Shown here: one piece after another, positions 35,360 to 44,984 of the stretch | How positions within the stretch are numbered: the first letter of the stretch is position 1 | How the letters are laid out: each line of letters starts with the position of its first letter | Assembly: GCA_011390635.1 (NCBI GenBank) | Contig: JAABSA010000019.1 | Span: 1 to 64,000 of the forward strand | Source: Desulfotignum sp. | Lineage (GTDB): Bacteria > Desulfobacterota > Desulfobacteria > Desulfobacterales > Desulfobacteraceae | Reading direction: 5' to 3' | Length of the DNA: 64,000 nucleotides | Made by a program: the position numbers and the translations under genes | Notes under the pieces: generated by a model | What the model saw: only the letters and a program-made list of their open reading frames with translations | Told to the model about the DNA's origin: nothing | Database searches by the model: none

Positions 35360-36082
35360 ATGCGCACTTTTTTCACCTTTGCTATGATTATGACCATTCT
35401 GTGGCTCGGGGTTTCAGCATATGCCCAAGCCCGGACCGGTTATGTCAGCGATATGCTTATTCTCACCTTCAGACAAGGGCCCGGGCCATCATACCAGGTA
35501 TTGAAAACCCTTGAAAGCAATACCCCACTGGAGATCCTTGATGAGGAAAACGGCTATTATCAGGTGCGGTTGTCATCTGGTGAAACCGGATGGGTGGACC
35601 AGCAGTTTGTGATGTTTGACACCCCCAAAGCACAGATTATTGCGCAACTGGAACAGGAAAAACAGGTTTTAGAAAAACAACTGCAGGAACTGACCGCTGC
35701 CCGTGACACCCTTACAAACCAGGCAGCATCCCGGACCGGTGCCGGACAAGAAGAGGCGGCAGCCCTGAAAGCGGCCCTGGAAAAAGCACAGGAACAAAAC
35801 AGTATCCTGACAGACCGACTGGCAGCAAGCCAAAAACAATATGAGACCCTGGAAGCAGCATCCAAAGATGTCACGGAGATAATGGAAAAAAACAAAACCC
35901 TGGAAGCACAAAACAAACAGCTTTCCAGGGATATTACCTTGTTGGAAAACGCATCCGGGCAGGTTCTTAAAACCGATATGATCAAATGGTTTCTGGCAGG
36001 CTTCGGGGTCATCTTTCTGGGATGGATTCTGGGGCAGAGTGTTTCTTCCAGCCGCCGGAAAAACAATTCTCTTTTGGGCTGA
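35360..36082 (+). CDS. Exported SH3-domain/coiled-coil membrane protein (TIGR04211/YgiM-like)
   Basis: A 240-residue protein; ATG 35360 is chosen for the GGAGG at 35351. A signal peptide (residues ~1-24, ending AYAQA) is followed by an SH3b domain (about 25-85: TFRQGPGPSYQVLKTLES...GETGWVDQQFV), a long coiled coil (about 90-195), and a C-terminal membrane span (WFLAGFGVIFLGWILGQSV) with a short basic tail. This is the YgiM/TIGR04211 layout: a periplasmic SH3 domain held at the inner membrane, probably near peptidoglycan. Confidence 0.88.
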   Translation: MRTFFTFAMIMTILWLGVSAYAQARTGYVSDMLILTFRQGPGPSYQVLKTLESNTPLEILDEENGYYQVRLSSGETGWVDQQFVMFDTPKAQIIAQLEQEKQVLEKQLQELTAARDTLTNQAASRTGAGQEEAAALKAALEKAQEQNSILTDRLAASQKQYETLEAASKDVTEIMEKNKTLEAQNKQLSRDITLLENASGQVLKTDMIKWFLAGFGVIFLGWILGQSVSSSRRKNNSLLG

Positions 36083-36228
36083 TTTTTAATTGCATTCAAA
36101 ACTGTAAACACTGTTTATTTATTTTATTTTTTTCTTGACACAACCCCTTTCTTTGTATTTATTCACATCACATATGTTTTTTACCATACGAATGTACAGA
36201 TAATCCAATATTCTGAAAGGAGCTGATC

Positions 36229-37911
36229 TTGACCGATCAAAGCGTTTATGCACAAAAAATCTGGTTAAAGTCCTATGAAGCCGGTATTGAGCCAACCATT
36301 GATTTCACCGATATGCTGGTTCCCCAGTACCTGACTGAATCGGCAAAACAGTTCCCGGATCATCCTGCCCTGATTTTCCAGGGCTATACCGTAACCTTCA
36401 GGGAACTGGATGAGATGGTGGGCAGGTTTGCCGCAGCCCTCAAGGATTACGGCATCAAAAAAGGTGACAGCGTGGCCATACTTTTGCCCAATGTGATTCC
36501 CTGTGTGGTTGCGTATTACGCAACCCTCAGAATCGGGGGCATCGTGGTGTTCAACAATCCCCTTTACTCGGACCGGGAACTGGAACATCAGTTCACCGAT
36601 TCCGGGTCCACATTCCTCATCACCTTAGATCTGCTGGCCGACCGGATGGTGAAACTGCGGGAAAAAACCAGTATCAAAACCATTGTCTACACCTCCATCG
36701 GGGATTATCTTCCCTTTGTCAAACGCCTGCTCTTTCCCCTGGTGGCCAAGAAAAAAGGCCTGACGGCAACTGTTTCCCAGGCAAATGATCTGTACACATT
36801 CAAGGATCTCATGGCCAAATATTCTCCGGATAACACCCAGGCAGATATTTCTATGGATGATGTGGCCATGTACCAGTATACCGGCGGCACCACAGGCGTG
36901 TCCAAAGGGGTAATGCTTACCCATAAAAACATTGCTTACCAGATCCAGCAGATCGAAGCATGGTTCCCTGAATTTGAGAAAGGTGCGGAAATCATGCTGG
37001 GCGCCCTGCCCTTTTTCCATGTTTTCGGCATGTCTGTTTCCATGAACCTTGCCGTGCGCATGGGATGGGCCAACGTTCTGGTGCCCAAACCCCAGCCAGA
37101 ACCCCTGCTGGAAGCGATTTCCAAATTCAAGGTCACCTTTGCCCCCCTGGTTCCCACCATGTATATCGGCATGCTGGACCATCCGGACATGGAACATACC
37201 GATCTGACCAGTATCAAAGGGTGTTTTTCCGGCAGCGCTCCCCTGCCCCTGGAGGTGATCAACAGATTCCAGGAAAAAACCGGCTCCATCATTGTGGAGG
37301 GGTTCGGCCTTACCGAATCCTCTCCGGTCACCCATGTCAATCCCTTTAACGGCAACAGAAAAGTCGGCAGCATCGGCATTCCCATCCCTGAAACCGAATG
37401 CAGGATCGTGGACCTGGAAGACAGCACAAAAGAGGTGCCTGTGGGGGAAGCGGGAGAACTGCTCATACGGGGTCCCCAGATCATGAAAGGGTATCTTAAC
37501 AAACCTGAGGAAACCGCGAAAACCCTTACCAAAGAGGGATACCTGTGCACCGGGGATGTGGCTAAAATGGATGAGGACGGCTATTTTTACATTGTTGACC
37601 GTATCAAGGACATGATCATTTCAGGCGGATACAATGTATATCCAAGAGATATCGATGAAGTGCTGTTTGAACACCCCAAAATCCTGGAGGCCTGCTGCAT
37701 AGGCATCCCTCATCCCAAACGCGGAGAGGCGGTCAAGGCATTTGTCGTACTCAAAGAAGGCCAGGACATGACACAGGAAGAGGTCATTGACTTTTGCAGC
37801 AAAAAACTGGCCAAATACAAGCTGCCCGTGTCAGTGGAATTCCGGTATGAACTGCCCAAGTCCAATGTGGGTAAAATCCTGCGGAAAGATCTGCGGGTCC
37901 AGCAGAAATAA
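36229..37911 (+). CDS. Long-chain acyl-CoA synthetase
   Basis: A 560-residue AMP-forming ligase that activates fatty acids to CoA thioesters. The start is a TTG with AAAGGAG 8-10 bases upstream. The P-loop motif is YQYTGGTTGVSKGVMLTH; further signatures are GFGLTESSP, TGDVAKMDEDGYFYIVDRIKDMIISGGYNVYP and the catalytic Lys in KSNVGKILRKDL. It resembles FadD-type enzymes. A TTGACA at 36135-36140 may be the -35 box of its promoter, but the -10 is poor. The malic enzyme gene follows after 184 bases. Confidence 0.92.
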   Translation: MTDQSVYAQKIWLKSYEAGIEPTIDFTDMLVPQYLTESAKQFPDHPALIFQGYTVTFRELDEMVGRFAAALKDYGIKKGDSVAILLPNVIPCVVAYYATLRIGGIVVFNNPLYSDRELEHQFTDSGSTFLITLDLLADRMVKLREKTSIKTIVYTSIGDYLPFVKRLLFPLVAKKKGLTATVSQANDLYTFKDLMAKYSPDNTQADISMDDVAMYQYTGGTTGVSKGVMLTHKNIAYQIQQIEAWFPEFEKGAEIMLGALPFFHVFGMSVSMNLAVRMGWANVLVPKPQPEPLLEAISKFKVTFAPLVPTMYIGMLDHPDMEHTDLTSIKGCFSGSAPLPLEVINRFQEKTGSIIVEGFGLTESSPVTHVNPFNGNRKVGSIGIPIPETECRIVDLEDSTKEVPVGEAGELLIRGPQIMKGYLNKPEETAKTLTKEGYLCTGDVAKMDEDGYFYIVDRIKDMIISGGYNVYPRDIDEVLFEHPKILEACCIGIPHPKRGEAVKAFVVLKEGQDMTQEEVIDFCSKKLAKYKLPVSVEFRYELPKSNVGKILRKDLRVQQK

Positions 37912-38095
37912 AAAGAATAACACTCCAAAAAAAGGGTCGGCTGCCGGTCAATCGAATGGCATTGATCTGGTTCCATGGGGTTGCCCGGCTTGTTGATCTT
38001 TTCAATTGTTTCATATGGTACAAATGTATGCTATAGTGCCTGCTGCAGTTTTTATGTGAACTTACCGGCATTAATGTAAAGGAAACATTTGTATC

Positions 38096-39820
38096 ATGGA
38101 AATCAATCATTATGAGTTTGCTTATGGTGACTATGGTGAAACCACCGGCGTCACCATCAATCTTCGGGGATACGATATCCTCCGTTTCAACAACATCAGC
38201 AAAGGAACCGCCTTTGATATTGCCGAGCGTATCCGGCTCAAAATGAGCGGTTTTCTTCCCCCCCGGGTCAAGACCCTGGAAGACCAGGTAAAAACCAGCC
38301 TGGATATTGTTGGAAAAAAAGAAAACGATATTGAAAAATTTATTTATATCAGAAGCCTTTATGACCGCAATGTAGTGCTTGCCCATGCGGTCATCGCCAG
38401 TGACATCACCCAGTTTCTTCCCATTATCTACACCCCCACCGTGGGTCTGGCCTGCCAGCAGTATTCCACCATGTTCAGGCGGGCCAACGGCATCCACCTG
38501 TTTCCGGACAATATAGAGTATGCAGAACAGATCCTGGGCAATTACACAGACCAGGATATCCGGGTGGCTGTGGTAACGGATAACCAGGGTATTTTGGGTA
38601 TTGGAGACCAGGGGGCCGGCGGTATCCCCATCTGCCTTGGCAAACTCATGCTTTATACCCAGGGGGCAGGTATTGCACCCTGGCACTGCCTGCCCATCTC
38701 CCTGGATGTGGGTACCGATAATCTGGAGTTGATCAATGATCCCAATTATCTGGGTTACCGCCACAAAAGACTCAAAGGAGATGATTATGATCTCTTTATC
38801 GAAAAATTTGTGACTGCATTTAAAAAGGTTTTCCCCAAGGCCCTGTGCCAGTGGGAAGATTTTTCAAAACAGGCGGCTTTTTCCGTACGCGACAAGTATC
38901 TTGATAAGGTCATATCATTTAACGACGATATCCAGGGAACAGGTGCCATTACCCTGGCCGGTATCCTGGCTGCCATGAAAACCAAAAACACATCCTTCTC
39001 AGACCAGGTTTTTCTGGTACACGGCGCCGGTGCCGGCGGCGTGGGAATTGCCGAGCAGATCATGACCGAACTGATGGAACAGGGCATGGATGAGATTACC
39101 GCAAAAACCAGGATTTTCACCCTGGATTCCAAAGGGGTGGTCACAACAGACCGGGATCTGGAACCCTATAAAACCAAATTTGCCAGGGACCCCAAAACCC
39201 TTTCCTGGATTAAAACCCCCAAAGACAATACCCTGGTCAATGTGATCATGCATGAAAAGATAACGGTTCTCATCGGCACATCAGGCCAGCCCGGATGTTT
39301 TACCCGTGACATTGTGGATGCAATGACCCGGAACACGGACCGGCCTGTGATCCTGCCTTTGAGCAACCCCACCACCAAGACCGAGGCACTGCCCCGTGAC
39401 CTGTACCAGTGGACTGATGGAAAGGCCCTGGTGGCAACAGGATCGCCCTTTGATCCGGTGCTGCACAACAACAAAAAATACCGCATCGGCCAGATGAACA
39501 ATGCCTTTATCTTTCCCGGGGTAGGCCTTGGCATTGTGGCATCCGGCGCCACCAGAGTACTGCCGGTCTTTTTTTCAGCCGCTGCCCATGCGGTGGCGGA
39601 ATTTATCACCGATCAAGATATAGAGGACGGCATTTTGTGTCCGCCGCTGGATCAGCTGCGGGAAGTGTCCGTTGCAGTGGCAAAACAGGTGGGGGCCGAG
39701 GCCATCAAAGCCGGGGTAGCAGAAAAAGGCTGCGCCTTTTCCCGGTTCAGGCACAACAATGACCCGGACCGTCTCAACACCCTTATTGATAAAATGATCT
39801 GGAACCCAGTATATTTTTGA
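38096..39820 (+). CDS. NAD(P)-dependent malic enzyme
   Basis: A 574-residue enzyme of the long (SfcA/eukaryotic-like) form that oxidatively decarboxylates malate to pyruvate. Recognisable parts are IIYTPTVGLACQQYS, VVTDNQGILGIGDQGAGGIPICLGKL, the metal site FNDDIQGTGAITLAGIL, the Rossmann loop VHGAGAGGVGIAEQ, and LPLSNPTTKTEALP. A TGC-TATAGT extended -10 at 38029-38037 may be part of its promoter. In a sulfate reducer it could supply pyruvate or NADPH. Confidence 0.95.
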   Translation: MEINHYEFAYGDYGETTGVTINLRGYDILRFNNISKGTAFDIAERIRLKMSGFLPPRVKTLEDQVKTSLDIVGKKENDIEKFIYIRSLYDRNVVLAHAVIASDITQFLPIIYTPTVGLACQQYSTMFRRANGIHLFPDNIEYAEQILGNYTDQDIRVAVVTDNQGILGIGDQGAGGIPICLGKLMLYTQGAGIAPWHCLPISLDVGTDNLELINDPNYLGYRHKRLKGDDYDLFIEKFVTAFKKVFPKALCQWEDFSKQAAFSVRDKYLDKVISFNDDIQGTGAITLAGILAAMKTKNTSFSDQVFLVHGAGAGGVGIAEQIMTELMEQGMDEITAKTRIFTLDSKGVVTTDRDLEPYKTKFARDPKTLSWIKTPKDNTLVNVIMHEKITVLIGTSGQPGCFTRDIVDAMTRNTDRPVILPLSNPTTKTEALPRDLYQWTDGKALVATGSPFDPVLHNNKKYRIGQMNNAFIFPGVGLGIVASGATRVLPVFFSAAAHAVAEFITDQDIEDGILCPPLDQLREVSVAVAKQVGAEAIKAGVAEKGCAFSRFRHNNDPDRLNTLIDKMIWNPVYF

Positions 39821-39889
39821 TGTCTGCCGGATGCTGACCACATAGGGAAAACCCCCAACCATTGAGCCATCAGAAAATGGAAACCGAAC

Positions 39890-41656
39890 ATGTACGGCTG
39901 GACCGGAAAAATTGCCCGTATAGACCTGACCCGGCAGAAAATTGAGATCCAGACCCTGTCCCCTGACACCTATGCCCGGTATCTGGGGGGCAGGGGTTTG
40001 GGCAGCCTGTTTCTGCAGCCCTGCACCGCTTTAAACTGGGATCATCCAGACATGCCGGTGTGCCTGTTCACAGGCCCGCTCACTGCCACCGCCGCCCCCA
40101 CCTCAGGACGTAGCCACATGGTATCCATGTCTCCTTTAACCGGGCTTATGGCAGATTCTTCCATGGGCGGAAAAATAGGGGTCCAGCTCAAAAGGGCCGG
40201 CTGGGACGGCATTGTCATCACAGGCAAAAGCGATCTCCCTGTGGGCATTGAAATTGCGGATGAGCGCATCACCCTGGTAGGGGCCAAAAACCTGTGGGGA
40301 ATGACCACTGATGCGGTTTACCAGCACCTGGCACCGAAAAAAGCCGGCCTTGCCTGTATCGGTCCGGCAGGTGAAAACAGGGTGCGCTTTGCCGCCGTGA
40401 TAACAGACCGGCACCATGCTGCCGGCCGCACCGGATTGGGGCTGTGCCTTGGTACCAAAAAGGTGAAATATATCCTGGTGTCCGGCACCGGCCGCACCCG
40501 GGTAAAAGACCCTGAACAACTCAAAAAAGCCAGAGAAGACATCTTCCGTCTGACTGCGGCATCCCCTGCCCTTATGGGCCAATACGGATTTTCCCGCATG
40601 GGGACCGGTGCCATGTATGATCTTATGGACAACCGGCACATGATGCCCACAGACAATTTTTGTGCCACCCGGTTTGCACCTGCCGGAAAGCTTAATGCCA
40701 ATGCCTATGCCCGGTTTTATTCTCCCCGAAAACATGGATGCAAAGGATGCCACATTCTGTGCAAAAAAATCAGCACCAACCATACTGCCGGCACCCCCAT
40801 GCCGGAATTTGAAACCATGTCCCATTTTACAGCCCTTCTGGGATTACAGGACATACAGCTTGTAACAGCCGCCAACCAGCGGTGCAACAGCCTTGGCATG
40901 GACACCATTTCCACTGCCGTCACCTTGTCCTGTTACCGGGAGATCATCAAGAAAGACTTTACACCAGTATCATTGCTGGGGATGCTGGAGGACATTGCCC
41001 TGGACCGCGGAGAAGGAAACGCCTTGAAACGAGGAGCAGCCGCCTATGCCCGCTCCATGGGAAAACCGGATGCTGCCATGGCGGTCAAGGGCCTGGAACT
41101 GCCGGCCTATGACCCCAGGGGTGCATACGGCATGGCATTGGGATTTGCGGTATCCACCAGGGGCGGCTGCCATTTGCGGGCCTATCCCATCTCCCATGAA
41201 ATTTTGAGAAAACCCGTGGCCACAGACCGGTTTTCTTTCAGCGGCAAGGCCAGGATCATCAAAATCGCCGAAGATCTCAATGCGGTGGTGGATTCTCTGA
41301 TCGCCTGCAAATTCATTTTTTTTGCAGCCGGTCTGGAAGAATATGCCCGGGTGTTTTCTGCTGTAACCGGCCTGGATGTCACTGCCCATGATCTTATGGC
41401 TGCAGGGGAAAAAATAGAGTATAATGAACGGATCATCAACAGTCTGAAAGGCTTTGATGCCCGGCACGATGACCTGCCCGCCCGGTTTTTTCTTCAGCCG
41501 GGAACCGGCTCCGGCCAGATCCGGGTGCCTCCCATTGACCGGGCGGCTTTTGTACAGGCAAAAAATGCCTATTATGCAGTGCGGGGGCTTTCCACAGACG
41601 GTCTGCCCACAAAAAGCAAAGCAAAACAACTGGGACTGCCGTGGAAAACCTGGTAA
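39890..41656 (+). CDS. aor: Aldehyde:ferredoxin oxidoreductase (tungsten enzyme)
   Basis: A 588-residue tungstopterin enzyme that oxidises aldehydes to acids with ferredoxin. The AOR N-domain begins YGWTGKIARIDL and has YLGGRGLGSLFL and SPLTGLMADSSMGG for pterin binding. The 4Fe-4S ligands are in GCKGCHILCKK (CxxCxxxC) and the later Cys in LIACKF. The C-terminal half has the LPAYDPRGAYGMALGFAVSTRGGCHLR segment. It overlaps the downstream aldolase-like gene by 16 bases, so the pair likely share a metabolite. The MoaD/ThiF pair at 6-7 kb could help make its cofactor. Confidence 0.94.
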   Translation: MYGWTGKIARIDLTRQKIEIQTLSPDTYARYLGGRGLGSLFLQPCTALNWDHPDMPVCLFTGPLTATAAPTSGRSHMVSMSPLTGLMADSSMGGKIGVQLKRAGWDGIVITGKSDLPVGIEIADERITLVGAKNLWGMTTDAVYQHLAPKKAGLACIGPAGENRVRFAAVITDRHHAAGRTGLGLCLGTKKVKYILVSGTGRTRVKDPEQLKKAREDIFRLTAASPALMGQYGFSRMGTGAMYDLMDNRHMMPTDNFCATRFAPAGKLNANAYARFYSPRKHGCKGCHILCKKISTNHTAGTPMPEFETMSHFTALLGLQDIQLVTAANQRCNSLGMDTISTAVTLSCYREIIKKDFTPVSLLGMLEDIALDRGEGNALKRGAAAYARSMGKPDAAMAVKGLELPAYDPRGAYGMALGFAVSTRGGCHLRAYPISHEILRKPVATDRFSFSGKARIIKIAEDLNAVVDSLIACKFIFFAAGLEEYARVFSAVTGLDVTAHDLMAAGEKIEYNERIINSLKGFDARHDDLPARFFLQPGTGSGQIRVPPIDRAAFVQAKNAYYAVRGLSTDGLPTKSKAKQLGLPWKTW

Positions 41657-42864
41657 AAAAATATGCCCGAAAACTTGTGGATGCAGGTCTTGCAGCATCT
41701 TCCGGCCCGGGCATTCCCCTGGTGGGAGGACTCGACCACGCCCTGGTGTGGAACACAACCGCCCCGGAAATACCGGTGCTGGAACAACTTTTCCAGCACC
41801 TGAATATCAATTGTCTGGTATTTTTACGGCCCAGCCCCCCCTATGACCGGATCATCAGATTTCTGGCCGGCCGTGCCCTGAAAGGCAGCGGCCGTATTCT
41901 GCCCCAGGACTGTGAAACCCGCACCTTTCTCCATGATCTGCCAGTGGTGGAACACTTTGATCTGCAGGCCATTGTCCAGGCACTGAAGCAGCGAAAAAGC
42001 GTTATTATCCAAGGTCTTGACAAAGAAAACCCCTGTTGGGGGCCCGTGGTGATCGCCCCGGGCAATGTCAGCCCGGAACAGGGGTTTGTGGGGGTCAGTT
42101 CGGTGTGCTTTGCCTGTTTTGTCACATTTTTCAGCGATTACCTGGCTTTATTGAAAACCGGCAATAAAGATCCGCACATGGACCGTGTTTTTGACCAGGT
42201 ACTGCCTTTTGTGCAGACCCAAAAATCCCCTCTGCCTGATTTGATGCACGGTCCTTTTTCCAAAGAGCAGGATGTGTATGCGGCCATGGTCCAGGCCGGG
42301 CAAAAAATTGTGGCCTGCGGGCTTGTGGATTCCTATTTCGGCAATATATCATATTGCTGGAACAATACCCTGTATATCAGCCAGACAGGCGCCAGCCTGG
42401 ATGAACTGACCGGATGCATTGATCCGGTGCCCCTGGACGGGTCCACATCCGCCGGGATCACCGCCTCCAGTGAACTGACCGCTCATCTGGATACCATAGG
42501 CCGCACCGGATGCCAGGCCATCCTCCATGGGCATCCGCGGTTTTGCGTGATTGTATCCATGGATTGTGATCCTGCACAAAAAGCAGCCTGCCCTTTTTCA
42601 GACAAATGCCATACCCACTGCCCCACCCCCCGGCACCTTGCTTCGGTGCCCATCGTGCCAGGAGAAGTAGGATCCGGTCCCTTCGGGCTGTGCAACACCC
42701 TGCCTGCAGCATTTGACACCTCAGACAGTGTGATTGTCTATGGCCACGGCCTGTTTGTCACGGGAAAAACCGATTTCACCCAGGCGTTTTCCACCCTGAC
42801 CGCCGTTGAAAATCTTTGCACAAACCGCTATCTCGAGCAGGTCCGTCACCTGAGACACGGCTGA
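41641..42864 (+). CDS. Two-part protein with C-terminal class II aldolase/adducin domain
   Basis: A 407-residue protein starting at a GTG inside the end of the AOR gene. Residues 1-~190 are a separate region with no motif I can name (GGLDHALVWNTTAPEIP, FLRPSPPYDRIIRFLAG). Residues ~205-400 form a class II aldolase fold: GNISYCWNNTLYISQTGASLDEL, the acidic residue and His in ASSELTAHLD, the zinc His pair in ILHGHPRF and a third His in VIVYGHGLFVTG. A Cys-rich loop (CPFSDKCHTHC) lies between. It may produce or consume the aldehyde used by the AOR, such as by cleaving a sugar phosphate or hydroxyacid. Confidence 0.8.
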   Translation: MENLVKKYARKLVDAGLAASSGPGIPLVGGLDHALVWNTTAPEIPVLEQLFQHLNINCLVFLRPSPPYDRIIRFLAGRALKGSGRILPQDCETRTFLHDLPVVEHFDLQAIVQALKQRKSVIIQGLDKENPCWGPVVIAPGNVSPEQGFVGVSSVCFACFVTFFSDYLALLKTGNKDPHMDRVFDQVLPFVQTQKSPLPDLMHGPFSKEQDVYAAMVQAGQKIVACGLVDSYFGNISYCWNNTLYISQTGASLDELTGCIDPVPLDGSTSAGITASSELTAHLDTIGRTGCQAILHGHPRFCVIVSMDCDPAQKAACPFSDKCHTHCPTPRHLASVPIVPGEVGSGPFGLCNTLPAAFDTSDSVIVYGHGLFVTGKTDFTQAFSTLTAVENLCTNRYLEQVRHLRHG

Positions 42865-42888
42865 CCGACACAGCCTGTCATATCCTTT

Positions 42889-42905
42889 GGTAGCACAAAT
42901 GCTAC
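42889..42905 (+). promoter_or_regulatory. Palindrome with sigma-54-like spacing upstream of the activator gene
   Basis: GTAGCA-CAAA-TGCTAC (42890-42905) is a perfect 6-base palindrome. The same bases give GG-N10-GC (42889-42902), the -24/-12 spacing of sigma-54 promoters, though the hexamers are only fair (TGGTAG, ATGCT). It could be a promoter, a site for the activator, or both. Confidence 0.4.
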
Positions 42906-42969
42906 TTTTATATAAAAGAACTTGACTACCAATTGAATTCTTTATCTATTTTGTTGTGCCCGGCAGGGC

Positions 42970-44400
42970 ATGGCCGTTATTCAAAGGTTGCATTTGTGCG
43001 CATTGTTCTGTATAAAAAACAAAAGTAAACAACCGCCATTGGACAATACCCCCATGATCCATAAAAAAAAAATATTCGGCCCCCTGACAAAGGAAACCAC
43101 CCAGGTTATCCTGGAATGCATTTCCGACGGGGTATTCACCATTGATTATAACTGGGAAATCACCTCCTTTAACCGGGCTGCCGAAGAGATCACCGGCATC
43201 TGTAGAAAAGACGCCATCGGCCGCCACTGCTGGGAGGTGTTTCGATCCAATATGTGCGAGGTGGACTGTGCCTTGAAAAAGACCATGGAAGAAGGCAAAC
43301 CCTATGTCTCCACCTCGGCTTACATCATAAACAACCTTCAGAAAAAAATCCCCATCTCCGTGTCCACTTCGCTTCTCATTGATAAAAACAATGATGTCAT
43401 CGGCGGTGTGGAAATTTTCAGGGATCACTCCCTTGTGGAAGAATTGCGCAAGGAATTAACCGCCAGTTTCCAGGTGGAAGACATTGTCAGCAACAGCAAT
43501 GCCATGAAAAAGATCTTTGCCATCCTGCCCCAGATATCAAGCTCGGATGCAACGGTTCTCATTGAAGGGGAAACCGGCACAGGCAAGGAACTGCTGGCCC
43601 GGGCCATCCACAATATGGGTCCCAGGAAAAACAAACCCTTTATTGCCATAAACTGCGGAGCCCTGCCTGACACCCTGCTGGAATCCGAGTTGTTCGGGTA
43701 TAAAAAAGGTGCATTTACCCATGCTGTGAAAGACAAGCCAGGACAGTTCGCACTGGCCAATGACGGTACCATTTTTTTAGATGAGATCGGGGATACCAGC
43801 CCCGCATTCCAGGTGAGCCTGCTCCGGGTGCTCCAGGATCATGAATATACCCCCCTGGGCGGCATTGAAAAGGAAAAAACCAATATCCGAATCATCGCTG
43901 CCACCAACAAGGATCTGTCCGAGCTTATGACAGCCGGACAATTCCGCCAGGATCTGTATTACCGGATCAATGTCGTTCGGCTCACCCTGCCGCCTTTAGG
44001 CCAGCGCATGGAAGATGTCCCTTTGCTGGTGGAGCGGTTTGTTTCAAAAATGAATCTGCGCCAGGGAAAATTTATCCAGGGAATCGACCAGGCGGTGCTG
44101 GCCACCCTCATGTCCCATACCTTTCCCGGCAATATACGGGAGCTGGAAAATATTATTGAACATGCCTTTGTTCTGTGCCCGGAAGGGACCATTACCTGTG
44201 ATCATCTGCCCCCGTTTCTGGCAAAAAAACCCGTAGCCTCCCAAAAAACCACGGATGATCCGGTAAAAGCCGCACAGATAAATCTGATATCCGATGCCCT
44301 GGCCAGAAACAATTACAACAGAAATGCCGCAGCAAAGGACTTAGGGGTCCATAAAAGCACCCTGTTTCGCCGCATTAAAAAACTGGGCATCAAATTATAA
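42970..44400 (+). CDS. PAS-AAA+-Fis sigma-54-dependent transcriptional activator
   Basis: A 476-residue enhancer-binding protein; the start is uncertain (other candidates at 43039 and 43054). A PAS domain (about 40-160) contains Cys residues (ITGICRKD, SNMCEVDC) that could sense redox or bind a cluster. The AAA+ domain has Walker A GETGTGKE, Walker B GTIFLDEIGD and the sigma-54 contact loop GAFTHA, where His replaces the usual Gly. A Fis-type helix-turn-helix ends the protein (NRNAAAKDLGVHKSTLFRRIKKLG). The strong sigma-54 promoter 150 bases downstream, before the NifX-like gene, is the obvious target. Confidence 0.92.
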   Translation: MAVIQRLHLCALFCIKNKSKQPPLDNTPMIHKKKIFGPLTKETTQVILECISDGVFTIDYNWEITSFNRAAEEITGICRKDAIGRHCWEVFRSNMCEVDCALKKTMEEGKPYVSTSAYIINNLQKKIPISVSTSLLIDKNNDVIGGVEIFRDHSLVEELRKELTASFQVEDIVSNSNAMKKIFAILPQISSSDATVLIEGETGTGKELLARAIHNMGPRKNKPFIAINCGALPDTLLESELFGYKKGAFTHAVKDKPGQFALANDGTIFLDEIGDTSPAFQVSLLRVLQDHEYTPLGGIEKEKTNIRIIAATNKDLSELMTAGQFRQDLYYRINVVRLTLPPLGQRMEDVPLLVERFVSKMNLRQGKFIQGIDQAVLATLMSHTFPGNIRELENIIEHAFVLCPEGTITCDHLPPFLAKKPVASQKTTDDPVKAAQINLISDALARNNYNRNAAAKDLGVHKSTLFRRIKKLGIKL

Positions 44401-44420
44401 ATGCAACCTGTGCCTGCCGG

Positions 44421-44455
44421 CAAGTCCTGTTTTTGCGACCCCAAAACAGGACTTG
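44421..44455. promoter_or_regulatory. 13-bp perfect inverted repeat between the activator and NifX-like genes
   Basis: CAAGTCCTGTTTT (44421-44433), nine-base loop, AAAACAGGACTTG (44443-44455). It starts about 20 bases past the activator stop and ends about 95 bases upstream of the sigma-54 promoter. No T run follows, so it is either a terminator without a tail or the upstream activating sequence for the enhancer-binding protein. Confidence 0.55.
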
Positions 44456-44550
44456 TCCAATGGTACACTATTTTTACAAACTGCCGGATTCTTTGCCGGA
44501 TAAGGAAATGGTCAGATTCCAATTGACTTCGACAGTTTTTGGTTTACTCA

Positions 44551-44564
44551 GGCACATGCTTTGC
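44551..44564 (+). promoter_or_regulatory. Sigma-54 promoter of the NifX-like gene
   Basis: GGCACATGCTTTGC: GG at 44551-44552, ten bases, GC at 44563-44564, with GGCAC and TTTGC matching both consensus elements. Transcription should start about 12 bases downstream, 45-50 bases before the GTG start at 44620. Confidence 0.8.
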
Positions 44565-44619
44565 ATTTGACCGGGACAGCACGACTATGGCACACCAACC
44601 CTGCGCATGGAGGCTTTTT

Positions 44620-44976
44620 GTGAAACTTGCTGTCACCATATGGGGAAACCGGATTTCACCTGTTTTCGATTCCGCCCACACCCTGCTGGTGGCTGAAATT
44701 GAAAACGGAACTATCCATAAACAGTTTTATACATCTTTTGACCCTGAATCGCCTGTCAACCTTCGCAACACATTGAAATCACTTCAAATTGATACGCTGG
44801 TCTGTGGCGCCATCTCCCAAAAGCCCGCAGATCTGATTTCAGAACAAAACATTCATCTCATCTCCTTTGTCACCGGCAATGTCCAACAGTTTCTGGACAG
44901 CTTTGCCGGGTGTCAGATTGTGGAAAAAAAGCATATGATGCCGGGATTCACCCAAAGGTATCAGAATGCATATTGA
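44620..44976 (+). CDS. NifX/NafY-type (dinitrogenase FeMo-cofactor family) small protein
   Basis: A 118-residue protein beginning at GTG 44620, six bases after GGAGG; a longer in-frame ATG upstream lies at the promoter. The domain has the RNase-H-like NifX pattern: KLAVTIWGNRISPVFDSAHTLLVAEIENG, then LKSLQIDTLVCGAISQKPADLI. These proteins bind iron-molybdenum or other clusters. No nif genes are near, so a general metal-cluster or regulatory role is likely. It is preceded by a sigma-54 promoter and the matching activator gene. Confidence 0.88.
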   Translation: MKLAVTIWGNRISPVFDSAHTLLVAEIENGTIHKQFYTSFDPESPVNLRNTLKSLQIDTLVCGAISQKPADLISEQNIHLISFVTGNVQQFLDSFAGCQIVEKKHMMPGFTQRYQNAY

Positions 44977-44984
44977 CATTGTCC

